This document shows, one piece after another, positions 1 to 6,771 of a stretch of 53,738 nt of DNA. The translations under genes were made by a program, and so were the position numbers. The DNA is from Ga0074130 sp035565355 (lineage in GTDB: Bacteria; Pseudomonadota; Gammaproteobacteria; Burkholderiales; Rhodocyclaceae). The stretch lies in contig DATMSM010000063.1 of the NCBI GenBank assembly GCA_035565355.1, positions 1 to 53,738 of the forward strand, given 5' to 3'. The notes under the pieces were generated by a model. That model was not told where the DNA came from. It saw nothing but the letters and a program-made list of their open reading frames with translations, and did not search any database. The stretch's first letter is position 1. The number at the start of each line of letters is the position of its first letter.

Positions 1-108
1 CTGCGCCACGGCCAGCCGGCCGAGGCCGCCCACCCACCCGCCGGCATACCGCGCTGCAACGGTTACTGGCATGCCCGGCCGGGCATAGAACTGATCGAGA
101 GCGCATGA
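1..108 (+). CDS. ubiV: UbiV/UbiU-family U32 peptidase-like protein, C-terminal end (partial)
   Basis: This is the last 35 codons of a gene that starts before the window. The visible peptide contains CNGYWHARPGIE, which I recognise as the C-terminal signature of the UbiU/UbiV (YhbU/YhbV) branch of U32 'peptidases'. These are iron-sulfur proteins that hydroxylate ubiquinone precursors without O2. I chose UbiV over UbiU because UbiT follows directly, but the fragment is too short to be certain. Its TGA stop lies inside the ATGATG that starts the next gene, so the two are translationally coupled. The cysteine in the motif could be an Fe-S ligand; that is inference. Confidence 0.7.
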   Translation: MRHGQPAEAAHPPAGIPRCNGYWHARPGIELIESA

Positions 109-521
109 TGAAACCACCCCTGCTGCTGCGCCGTATCGGGCCGCACATTCCGCAACCGCTGCCCTCGCTGCCCTTCGTTCTGGGCCTGGAACTGGCGCGC
201 CGCCGGCGCTGGCTGCAGCCGCCCGAGGAGTTGCAGGGGCGCCGCTTCGCACTGCGCATTACCGACCTTGGCCTGTGCGTGTACTACAGCTACACAGCGC
301 AAGGTTTCCGCCCTTTGCGGGGCGAGCAGGAGGAACTGGAGCTAAGCGCGACGCTAGCCGACTTCGTGGCCCTGCTGCGCGGCACGGCCGACGCCGACAC
401 CCTGTTCTTCCAGCGCAAGCTGGGCATACGCGGCGATACCGAGCTCGGGCTGATCGTCAAGAACTGGCTTGATGCCAGTGAACGCCCGGCCTGGCTGCAA
501 CGCTTGTCGACCCCGACCTGA
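105..521 (+). CDS. ubiT: UbiT, SCP2-domain accessory factor for anaerobic ubiquinone synthesis
   Basis: A 138-residue protein with an SCP2 sterol-carrier-like fold, of the YhbT/UbiT type. The segment RRFALRITDLGLCVYY followed by a glutamate-rich strand and LLRGTADADTLFFQRKLGIRGDTE (shown here only as landmarks around residues 45-125) matches the end of the SCP2 domain, including the FFQRKL..GDTELG pattern. UbiT is thought to bind hydrophobic ubiquinone intermediates and to work with UbiU and UbiV when O2 is absent. It overlaps the preceding ubiV-like gene by 4 bp, and a DGC-domain gene follows 1 bp after its stop. Either of two adjacent ATGs could be the start. Confidence 0.85.
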   Translation: MMKPPLLLRRIGPHIPQPLPSLPFVLGLELARRRRWLQPPEELQGRRFALRITDLGLCVYYSYTAQGFRPLRGEQEELELSATLADFVALLRGTADADTLFFQRKLGIRGDTELGLIVKNWLDASERPAWLQRLSTPT

Positions 522-522
522 C

Positions 523-918
523 ATGTCCAGGCACGGCCATCTGCCCCTCGTGTATGCCTGCTCCGGCTGTTCCAGCGTGGCGCAGCTGGCCAACGAGATG
601 GCAGTGCGCCTCGACCGCCTGGGCAAAGCCGAGATGTCCTGCATCAGCGGCGTCGGTGGCGGCGTGCCAGCGCTGCTCAAGGTGGCGCGCTCGGGGCGCC
701 CCATACTCGCGCTCGATGGGTGCGCGCTGGCCTGCGTTCAGGCTTGCCTGGCGCGGGCGGAAGTGGCGCCGGACGTGCACCTGGTGCTGAACCGCCAGGG
801 CGCCAAAAAGAAATTCCACGCCGACTGCAGCGTAGAAGAGAAAACACAGGCGTGGCAGCAGGTTGAAAGCGCCGCCAACGGGCTGCTGACACAGGCCGAG
901 CTGCCCTTGGAAGCCTGA
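523..918 (+). CDS. DGC-domain putative zinc-binding protein
   Basis: A 131-residue protein starting at the ATG that lies 1 bp after the ubiT stop. It opens with a CSGCSS motif (residues 12-17), has CISGVGGG in the middle and DGCALACVQACL at about residues 66-77. The Asp-Gly-Cys signature defines the DGC domain (putative metal-binding) family. The seven or so cysteines suggest zinc or Fe-S binding. The function is not established. Its tight coupling to ubiT and ubiV suggests a part in anaerobic metabolism, but that is inference from context only. Confidence 0.8.
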   Translation: MSRHGHLPLVYACSGCSSVAQLANEMAVRLDRLGKAEMSCISGVGGGVPALLKVARSGRPILALDGCALACVQACLARAEVAPDVHLVLNRQGAKKKFHADCSVEEKTQAWQQVESAANGLLTQAELPLEA

Positions 919-923
919 ACGGA

Positions 924-942
924 GCCTTGCCTCAGGCAAGGC
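924..942. terminator. Stem-loop between convergent genes
   Basis: A perfect 8-bp inverted repeat, GCCTTGCC-TCA-GGCAAGGC, sits just after the DGC gene stop and before the converging stop of the DUF2249 gene. There is no T-run on either strand, so it is at best a weak bidirectional terminator or an mRNA-end hairpin. Confidence 0.5.
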
Positions 943-952
943 CCGACCCTGC

Positions 953-1312
953 TCAGCCGCCGCTACAACCGCAGCCGCCGCCCCCGCCACAACCACCACC
1001 GGTCGCAGCCGGCAGCTCCACGGCCTTGCCGCGCGCATCGACATCGATGGTGAAGTCGATCACCACGGCATCGGCATCACGTTGCTGGTAGTTGATGCGG
1101 ACCTGGCCCTGGTAGCGCTGGATGATCTGCTCCAGCAGCGGGCGCGGATCGTGGTCGTTGATGAAGCGCATGGTCTCGCCGTCGCCGAGCGACTCCAGCG
1201 CACCGAAAATGGCAGCATGGCGAAAACGCTTGGATACGCCGCGCGCATCGAAGAAATGCGCGTTCGGCACTGCAGCGTTAGGAAGGGCCTGGGCGGACTG
1301 CTGGGCTTGCAT
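953..1312 (-). CDS. DUF2249 protein with Gly/Cys-rich tail
   Basis: A 119-residue protein whose core (FFDARG at about residue 19, then FGALESLGDGETMRFINDHD and a DFTIDVDARG strand) is a DUF2249 domain, a small fold often seen in proteins near nitrogen-oxide respiration genes. The C-terminus is an unusual GGGCGGGGGCGCSGG tail with three cysteines, possibly metal-binding. I chose ATG 1312 over the upstream ATG 1342 because 1312 has a good Shine-Dalgarno (AGGAG, 6-7 nt away), whereas 1342 falls in the predicted -10 box. An FNR-type site sits upstream. The biochemical role is unknown. Confidence 0.85.
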   Translation of the reverse strand: MQAQQSAQALPNAAVPNAHFFDARGVSKRFRHAAIFGALESLGDGETMRFINDHDPRPLLEQIIQRYQGQVRINYQQRDADAVVIDFTIDVDARGKAVELPAATGGGCGGGGGCGCSGG

Positions 1313-1340
1313 GATGAACTCCTGCTGTGATGACGTTTCC

Positions 1341-1346
1341 ATCTTA
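1341..1346 (-). promoter_or_regulatory. -10 element of the DUF2249 promoter
   Basis: TAAGAT on the minus strand (4 of 6 to TATAAT). A start point 7 bp downstream, near 1334, lies exactly 41.5 bp from the centre of the FNR-type box at 1369-1382. That is the classical class II spacing. Confidence 0.5.
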
Positions 1347-1368
1347 GGCAGCGGCGGGCACTATCGCC

Positions 1369-1382
1369 TTGAGCCTGGTCAA
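1369..1382 (-). promoter_or_regulatory. FNR/DNR-type box upstream of the DUF2249 gene
   Basis: TTGACCAGGCTCAA on the minus strand is an exact TTGA-N6-TCAA core, extended to the 18-bp near-palindrome CCTTGACCAGGCTCAAGG. It is in the gap between the Yip1-family stop (1418) and the DUF2249 start (1312). The spacing to the -10 box makes it a credible activator site for an FNR- or DNR-type protein such as the one encoded at 2144-2821. Confidence 0.65.
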
Positions 1383-1417
1383 GGCATACCGCCGCGCCGC
1401 CGCGATCTGCGGCCCGT

Positions 1418-1993
1418 TCAGGCCTTGAGTATGCCCAGCATGACGGCAAGCAGCGCCATCAGCACCAGCCATGCGCACAAGCCGGCTGCCAGCACCGCAT
1501 ACGCGTAGTACTGCGACATCAGCGTATCGGATTGCGTGTCGAAGTAGGCGGCCAGGCCGTGGAACAGGGTCGTGAAGGCGGCGCACAGCCCCGCCACCGC
1601 GAGTATGCCGACCACGAACAGGCTGCTGCTGAACAGGCCCAGGCTAGACAGCCACAGCGGCACTGCCGCGTAGGCAGCCAGCGCAAAGCAGGCGTCAGGT
1701 GATGGCGCCGCCCGGCCCAGCATGGCATGCAGTAGCCGTGCCATCAGCGGCACGGTCAGCAGCTCAGCCACCAGAAATGTCGCTGCCGCAATGCCCCACT
1801 GCGTCAGGGTACTGCCGGGCGCGAGTACATCGCCATGCACATAGCCGGCATAGGCCAGCATGATCGCCGGTACCAGCGAGAAAGGCAGCACCAGCCGCAG
1901 GAACAGACGGCTCGCCGAGGGCTGTGCAGAGCGCAACGCGGCCCAGCCGTAACGCGAGGAATACACCATGCGCGGATCAAGGGTAGCCCACAT
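1418..1993 (-). CDS. Yip1-family inner-membrane protein
   Basis: A 191-residue, strongly hydrophobic protein with about five membrane segments (roughly residues 35-55, 65-90, 103-125, 128-150 and 165-190). The arrangement fits the YIP1 family of bacterial membrane proteins, whose function is not known. The start is set by a very strong Shine-Dalgarno, AAAGGAGGTGTGTC, directly before ATG 1993; the longer frame to 2035 has no such site. It lies downstream of the FNR-like gene, with an FNR-type box between them (2101-2114), so anaerobic expression is plausible. Confidence 0.75.
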   Translation of the reverse strand: MWATLDPRMVYSSRYGWAALRSAQPSASRLFLRLVLPFSLVPAIMLAYAGYVHGDVLAPGSTLTQWGIAAATFLVAELLTVPLMARLLHAMLGRAAPSPDACFALAAYAAVPLWLSSLGLFSSSLFVVGILAVAGLCAAFTTLFHGLAAYFDTQSDTLMSQYYAYAVLAAGLCAWLVLMALLAVMLGILKA

Positions 1994-2100
1994 GACACAC
2001 CTCCTTTCGTCCTTGGCCAAGCGGCCATACTTCATCCTAGACCAGGCGGGTGCAGATCTCCGTGCACATCCTCGGAACAGGCCGGCACGTGGGCAAAAAC

Positions 2101-2114
2101 TTGACCGGAATCAA
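2101..2114 (-). promoter_or_regulatory. FNR/DNR-type box upstream of the Yip1-family gene
   Basis: TTGATTCCGGTCAA on the minus strand matches TTGAT-N4-ATCAA at 9 of 10 half-site positions. It is 108-121 bp upstream of the Yip1-family start. The best -10 I see (TAGGAT, 2034-2039) would put the site near -81, so it is not in the standard -41.5 position. It follows a GC-rich stem-loop at 2119-2135 (CGCGGC arms) after the regulator gene. Confidence 0.55.
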
Positions 2115-2143
2115 TTTTCGCGGCGCTTCGCCGCGCCAGGAAT

Positions 2144-2821
2144 TCAGGGGGTATACAAACGCACTTCCAGCGCTGCCACATCGACGATGCGCACGCGCTT
2201 GCCGTCGACCTCGATCAGACCTGCCTCGCTCAGCTGATGCAGCAGGCGCGACAGGGTTTCCGGGGTGAGGCCGAGCTTGGAGGCGATCAGGCTCTTGTTG
2301 AAGGGAAAGCGCATTTCCCCTGCCTCGCGCGGCTGGGCGAGCAGATAGGCGGCGATGCGCTGCATCGCATTCTGCAGATTGACGGTCTCGATATCCTTGA
2401 CCAGGGTATGCAGCCGCATCGACAGGCCGGCCAGCATGCGCTTGGCAAACGAGGGGTCGCGATCGATGGCGGCATAGATGTCCTGCTTGTCTATCCAGAT
2501 CAGCAGCGAATCCGCCAGGGCTTGCGCCTCGACCATATAGGGCTTGTCGAGGAACATGAAGGCCTCGCCGAAGGCTTCGCCGGAGCCGAGGAACTCGATG
2601 ACCTTTTCCTGGCCGTTGGCGGCGGGAACCGCCAGCTTGATGTGGCCGACCGCGACGACGTAGAGACCGTTAGCCGGATCGCCGCGATGGAAGACGAATT
2701 TGTTCTTTTCGACATTGACCTGGTGGCAGGCCTCCGTCACCAGCGCGAGCTGATCGGCGTCGAGATTGCGAAACAGGGGCTGGTGCGAAAGCAAGGCACC
2801 AAGATCGGTTTTTGGACGCAT
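2144..2821 (-). CDS. CRP/FNR-family transcription regulator (DNR-like)
   Basis: A 225-residue regulator: cyclic-nucleotide-binding-like beta-roll (about residues 18-110), dimer helix (about 120-150) and winged helix-turn-helix (about 160-215). The recognition helix reads LTPETLSRLLHQL, giving the E188-x-x-S191-R192 pattern of FNR-class proteins that read TTGA half-sites. The Fe-S cysteine cluster of FNR is absent and only one cysteine (C32) is present. It is therefore more like DNR/NNR-type NO sensors or another redox sensor than a true FNR. It starts 4 bp after nrdG ends, so it is probably in the nrd operon. Matching boxes lie at 1369, 2101 and 5787. Confidence 0.85.
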   Translation of the reverse strand: MRPKTDLGALLSHQPLFRNLDADQLALVTEACHQVNVEKNKFVFHRGDPANGLYVVAVGHIKLAVPAANGQEKVIEFLGSGEAFGEAFMFLDKPYMVEAQALADSLLIWIDKQDIYAAIDRDPSFAKRMLAGLSMRLHTLVKDIETVNLQNAMQRIAAYLLAQPREAGEMRFPFNKSLIASKLGLTPETLSRLLHQLSEAGLIEVDGKRVRIVDVAALEVRLYTP

Positions 2822-2825
2822 GATT

Positions 2826-3503
2826 TCACCGCCATTGCCAGGTCGGAAAGAGGCGGCGCAAACCTTCCTGCGTCGCCATGCTGGGCATCTCGGTCACCGC
2901 AACGGCGCCCTCGCGATACCCTTGCACCGCATAATTCTGTACCCCGCGGCGCGCAAGTTCTTGCGCCAGATCAAGGAGTTCGTCCTCCGTGAGCCAGTCC
3001 GGGCTCCAGGTAGTTCGGCATTCGAAGTCGCCGCCCCAGTTGAGCAGCAGTTCCAGGCTGGTCCACACCGGTGCCGAACTGTAGCGGCGCCCGGTCAGCG
3101 CGGCGTAACCGGCGGGCAAGGCCTTGACGTCCAGACCAACCCAATCGAGACGATCAAGCAGGCCCTGCAACTGGCGCGGATAAATACCGGCAGTATGCAG
3201 ACCGACCTTGAAGCCAAGCGCGCGCACGGCATCGATCATCTTTGGCAGCGTGCCATCGCTGCAGGGCTCGCCACCGGAAAACACCACCGCGTCGAGCAGC
3301 CCCTGGCGGCGCGCCAGCAGACCATGCACCTGCTCCCATTCGATTAAGGGGCGGCGCTCCTGCAGCGCCGGATTGTGGCAATAGTGGCAACGCCAGGGAC
3401 AGCCGGCGACGAACACTACCGCCGCCAGCTTGCCCGGCCAGTCCACCGTCGAAAACGGCACCAGCCCGCCAATACAGGGAGCCGGTACCGCGGTTTCAGG
3501 CAT
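2826..3503 (-). CDS. nrdG: Anaerobic ribonucleotide reductase activating protein NrdG
   Basis: A 225-residue radical SAM enzyme that uses a 4Fe-4S cluster and S-adenosylmethionine to make the glycyl radical of class III ribonucleotide reductase. The cluster motif is C35-x3-C39-x2-C42 in GCPWRCHYCHNP. The SAM-binding GGEP motif follows at about residue 78 (VVFSGGEPCSD). The gene overlaps the glycyl-radical mini-gene by 8 bp and is followed 4 bp later by the FNR-like gene. The likely operon order is nrdD, glycyl domain, nrdG, regulator. Confidence 0.95.
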   Translation of the reverse strand: MPETAVPAPCIGGLVPFSTVDWPGKLAAVVFVAGCPWRCHYCHNPALQERRPLIEWEQVHGLLARRQGLLDAVVFSGGEPCSDGTLPKMIDAVRALGFKVGLHTAGIYPRQLQGLLDRLDWVGLDVKALPAGYAALTGRRYSSAPVWTSLELLLNWGGDFECRTTWSPDWLTEDELLDLAQELARRGVQNYAVQGYREGAVAVTEMPSMATQEGLRRLFPTWQWR

Positions 3504-3675
3504 GCTGCGACTCGACGAAGAAGCGACGCTCCTTGAATTCGCCCTGCTTGCCGGTGTTGAAGGAACTGACGGGGCGGTGATAGCCCATCACACGCGTCCA
3601 GATCTCGCAGCGGGTGCGCTGGCTGTCGTCGAGTTGCGGGCGAGTGGCTTCGGCTTTTCGTTCCAGTGTCTGCAT
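3496..3675 (-). CDS. Stand-alone glycyl-radical domain of class III RNR
   Basis: A 59-residue protein with the segment TRVMGYHRPVSSFNTGKQ (about residues 27-44) and ERRFF near the end, which is the C-terminal glycyl-radical loop of NrdD; G31 should carry the radical. It has its own Shine-Dalgarno (AAGGAG, 7 nt before ATG 3675) and is in a different reading frame from nrdD, 32 bp downstream of its stop. The large subunit at 3708-5699 ends at its zinc site and lacks this loop, so the two polypeptides together make up a full enzyme. A sequencing frameshift is unlikely because of the proper ribosome site. Confidence 0.85.
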   Translation of the reverse strand: MQTLERKAEATRPQLDDSQRTRCEIWTRVMGYHRPVSSFNTGKQGEFKERRFFVESQHA

Positions 3676-3707
3676 GGTGCTCTCCTTGCGTTGAAAAAAA
3701 TGGGCTC

Positions 3708-5699
3708 TCAGGTACAACAAGCTGCGGCCTGCTTTGCCAGCAGCTCGCCATCGCACTTCGGGCAGAACTCGTGATGGCCGGACAGATAGCCGTGCTTGGG
3801 GCAGATCGAGAAAGTCGGCGTGATCGTGATGTAGGGCAGGCGGAAATTGCGTAGCGCACGCTCCACCAGTTGCCGGCAGGACTGCGCCGATGAGACGGCC
3901 TCGGTCATGTAGAGATGCAGCACGGTGCCGCCGGTGTACTTGCCCTGCAGTTCCTCCTGCAGCATCAGCGCCTCGAAGGGGTCGTCGGTATGGCCGACCG
4001 GCAACTGGCTGGAGTTGGTGTAGTAAGGCTGCTCGCTGGTGCCGGCCTGCAGGATCTTGGGCCAGCGCTTGCGGTCCTCGCGCGCAAAGCGATAGGTCGT
4101 GCCCTCGGCCGGCGTCGCTTCGAGGTTGTAGAGATGACCGGTCTGGTTCTGGAACTCGGTCATGCGCGCGCGCACATGATCGAGCAGGCGCACCGCCATC
4201 GCATGGCCTTCGTGCGAAGTGAGATCGTAGGCATCGTCGGAGAAGTTGCGGATCATCTCGTTGATACCGTTCACTCCCAGGGTGCTGAAATGATTGCGCA
4301 GCGTGCCGAGATAGCGCTTGGTATAGGGATAGAGGCCCTGGTCGATATAGCGCTGCACCAACTTGCGCTTCACTTCCAGCGCATCGCGGCCGAGTTCGAG
4401 CAGGTGGTCGAGGCGCGCCAGCAGGCCGGCTTCGTCGCCCTTGTATAGATAACCGAGGCGCGCGCAGTTCACGGTGACGACGCCGACACTGCCGGTCTGC
4501 TCGGCCGAGCCAAATAGGCCGTTACCGCGCTTGAGCAGCTCGCGCAGGTCGAGCTGCAGGCGGCAGCACATGGAGCGCACCATGTGCGGCTCCAGATCGG
4601 AATTGAGAAAGTTCTGGAAGTAAGGCAGGCCGTACTTGGCCGTCATTTCGAACAGCAGTTCGGTGTTCGGATGTTCCCACTGGAAGTCCGGCGTGATGTT
4701 GTAGGTCGGGATCGGGAAGGTGAAGGCGCGGCCCTTGGCGTCACCCGTCATCATGACCTCGATGTAGGCGCGGTTGATCATGTCCATCTCGGCCTGCAGG
4801 TCGCCGTAGGCAAACGGCATTTCCTCGCCGCCGACGTAGGGAATCTGCTCCTTCAGATCGGCCGGACAGGTCCAGTCGAAGGTCAGATTGGTAAAGGGCG
4901 TCTGCGTACCCCAGCGGCTCGGCACATTGAGGTTGTAGATCAGCTCCTGCATGCACTGCTTGACCTCGGCATAGCTCATGCCGTCGCGGCGGATGAAAGC
5001 CGCCATATAGGTATCGAAAGAACTAAAAGCTTGAGCGCCAGCCCACTCGTTCTGCAGCGTGCCGAGGAAGTTGACGATCTGGCCGATGGCCGCCGACATG
5101 TGCTTGGGCGGCGCCGACTCGACCTTGCCCGGCACGCCGTTGAAGCCCTCGGTCAGCAGCTGGCGCAGCGACCAGCCGGCGCAATAGCCGGACAGCATGT
5201 CGAGATCATGGATATGCACATCGCCTTCGCGGTGGGCGGTGCCGATCTCCGGCGCATACACATGGCTGAGCCAGTAATTGGCGGTGACCTTGCCGGCCAC
5301 GTTAAGGATCAGGCCGCCCAGGCTGTAGCCCTGGTTGGCATTGGCATTGACGCGCCAGTCGCGCTGGTCGAGGTATTCGCCCATGGCGCTTTCGACATCC
5401 ACCAAGGTATGGCGCAGCGAGCGCAGGCGCGCATGCTGCTCGCGATAGACGATGTAGGCGCGCGCCGTAACCCAGTAGCCGGAAGCAACCAGCACTTCCT
5501 CGACGCGATTCTGGATGGTTTCTATGCCGGGGCAAGGTTGCCCCCACAAGGAGGCGGCCACCAGATCGGCGAGTCCGGACGCAGCAGCAGCATCGAATTC
5601 GCCGCTCGCGGCGCCGGCCGCCACCATGGCCTGATGAATCTTATCGAAGTCGAAATCGACGACCCGGCCGTCGCGCTTGATGACATGTTGCGGAACCAT
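3708..5699 (-). CDS. nrdD: Anaerobic ribonucleoside-triphosphate reductase large part, lacking the glycyl-radical loop
   Basis: A 663-residue class III reductase that converts NTPs to dNTPs without O2. It has an N-terminal ATP-cone (IKRDGRVVDFDFDKI, up to about residue 95), then the ten-stranded barrel with GDVHIHDLDM, the active-site cysteine regions MCCRLQLDLRELL and VNCARLGYL, and a C-terminal zinc site of the form CPKH-x9-CPKC (C633, H636, C646, C649). It ends ...AACCT just where family members continue into the glycyl loop, which is here a separate gene. I chose ATG 5699 because GGGGGTGA precedes it; ATG 5711 is an alternative without a clear ribosome site. Confidence 0.95.
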   Translation of the reverse strand: MVPQHVIKRDGRVVDFDFDKIHQAMVAAGAASGEFDAAAASGLADLVAASLWGQPCPGIETIQNRVEEVLVASGYWVTARAYIVYREQHARLRSLRHTLVDVESAMGEYLDQRDWRVNANANQGYSLGGLILNVAGKVTANYWLSHVYAPEIGTAHREGDVHIHDLDMLSGYCAGWSLRQLLTEGFNGVPGKVESAPPKHMSAAIGQIVNFLGTLQNEWAGAQAFSSFDTYMAAFIRRDGMSYAEVKQCMQELIYNLNVPSRWGTQTPFTNLTFDWTCPADLKEQIPYVGGEEMPFAYGDLQAEMDMINRAYIEVMMTGDAKGRAFTFPIPTYNITPDFQWEHPNTELLFEMTAKYGLPYFQNFLNSDLEPHMVRSMCCRLQLDLRELLKRGNGLFGSAEQTGSVGVVTVNCARLGYLYKGDEAGLLARLDHLLELGRDALEVKRKLVQRYIDQGLYPYTKRYLGTLRNHFSTLGVNGINEMIRNFSDDAYDLTSHEGHAMAVRLLDHVRARMTEFQNQTGHLYNLEATPAEGTTYRFAREDRKRWPKILQAGTSEQPYYTNSSQLPVGHTDDPFEALMLQEELQGKYTGGTVLHLYMTEAVSSAQSCRQLVERALRNFRLPYITITPTFSICPKHGYLSGHHEFCPKCDGELLAKQAAACCT

Positions 5700-5786
5700 A
5701 CTCACCCCCATATCTAGTGGTCAGCTTGCAGGCTAGCACTACATATAGTAGGCAGCCATGCCGCTCCGTGGGTATTTCCGAATTGC

Positions 5787-5800
5787 TTGACCGTCGTCAA
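5787..5800 (-). promoter_or_regulatory. FNR/DNR-type palindrome upstream of nrdD
   Basis: TTGACGACGGTCAA on the minus strand (TTGAC-N4-GTCAA) extends to a perfect-arm palindrome, GCTTGAC-N4-GTCAAGC, at 5785-5802. It lies 88-101 bp before the nrdD start. Possible -10 boxes are TACTAT (5745-5750) and TATGTA (5740-5745). The second would place the box near -60, close to a class I position. Confidence 0.65.
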
Positions 5801-5921
5801 GCGGCCTTATGGCAAGGCGGCTGTGGCCGCATCAGCTAGGCCATCCTCGCACTCAACGGGGCCGCATTTGCTGATCTGCATCAAGGACTAGACAGGTGCA
5901 GCGGCGCAGCATGAACCCACC

Positions 5922-6137
5922 ATGAGCAAGAAGTTTCCCCTCAATCCGCCGCACCCGGAACGTATCTGCTGGGGCTGCGCCCGCTATTGCCCCGCCCACG
6001 ATCTGGCCTGCGGCAATGGTTCGTCGCGCACGCAACACCCCAGCGAAGTTTTCGGCGAGGATTGGTACACAGCGGGCTCATGGGAGAGTGCGCCGGTCAA
6101 GGATCCCGGCAGCACACGCACGCAGCGCGGCAAATAA
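5922..6137 (+). CDS. DUF3079 cysteine-rich small protein
   Basis: A 71-residue protein beginning MSKKFPLNPPHPERICWGC. The block ICWGCARYCPAHDLACGNG followed by RTQHP is the DUF3079 signature. Cysteines in a C-x2-C-x3-C-x6-C pattern (about residues 17-30) suggest a metal site. Members are small and uncharacterised. It is transcribed away from nrdD, and the FNR-type box at 5787-5800 lies between the two genes, so it may share anaerobic control; no convincing promoter is visible at the right spacing on this strand. Confidence 0.8.
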   Translation: MSKKFPLNPPHPERICWGCARYCPAHDLACGNGSSRTQHPSEVFGEDWYTAGSWESAPVKDPGSTRTQRGK

Positions 6138-6157
6138 GGCAGGCGATACGGAGTAGT

Positions 6158-6745
6158 CTAGGCCTCGTGCCAGACGATTCGGCCCTGCCCCGCTTCGTTC
6201 AGGCGCTCAAGCAAGCGCACCGCCTCGTTCTCCGGCAGGCTGAAGGCAAACTCAACGGCATCGCCGTGCATCACCTGCAGCAGTGTCGCGCCGGCATTTT
6301 CGATTTCCCTGCGCAGCATGCCTTCCATGGCGTAAGGCACGGCGCATTGCAGACTGCGCTGGCGGACGATGGCGATCTTGTGCGCGCCGCGCAGCGCCTG
6401 TGCTACTGCATCCGTATAGGCGCGCACCAAGCCGCCCGCACCCAGCTGGATGCCGCCGTAGTAGCGCACCACGGTCGCCAACACGCCTTCCAGTTGCTGA
6501 TGCCGCAAGACCTCGAGCATGGGCCGTCCCGCCGTGCCGCTGGGCTCGCCGTCATCCACGGCCGCCGACTGCCCACCGGCCAGCAGTGCCCAACACACAT
6601 GCGTTGCGCCCGGATGTTGCGCCCATAGCGCGGCGACGATGGCTTGCGCCGCTGCACGATCCGGCACCGGCTGCACGCAGCCGATAAAGCGGCTCTTCTT
6701 GATGATGAGCTCGCTATGAACCGGAGTCGCGAGGGTGTGTGACAT
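6158..6745 (-). CDS. YigZ/IMPACT-family protein
   Basis: A 195-residue protein of the YigZ (UPF0029, IMPACT) family. Landmarks are KKSRFIGCVQPV at about residues 16-27, DDGEPSGTAGRPMLEVL at about 64-80 and ATVVRYYGGIQLGAGGLVRAY at about 90-110 (described here by its YYGG and LGAGGLVRAY elements). The second domain resembles elongation factor G domain V. The cellular role in bacteria is not settled; eukaryotic IMPACT regulates translation via GCN2. It follows the hydrolase gene on the same strand after 26 bp and converges with the DUF3079 gene. Confidence 0.9.
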   Translation of the reverse strand: MSHTLATPVHSELIIKKSRFIGCVQPVPDRAAAQAIVAALWAQHPGATHVCWALLAGGQSAAVDDGEPSGTAGRPMLEVLRHQQLEGVLATVVRYYGGIQLGAGGLVRAYTDAVAQALRGAHKIAIVRQRSLQCAVPYAMEGMLRREIENAGATLLQVMHGDAVEFAFSLPENEAVRLLERLNEAGQGRIVWHEA

Positions 6746-6771
6746 GGCAGGCCGGGTACTTGCTGCTCGCT

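Noticed and set aside
3660..3711. Programmed frameshift or in-frame selenocysteine joining nrdD to the glycyl domain
   Set aside because: The two parts are in different frames, so a UGA-selenocysteine cannot join them. The seven-T run lies after the nrdD stop, and the small gene has its own good ribosome site.
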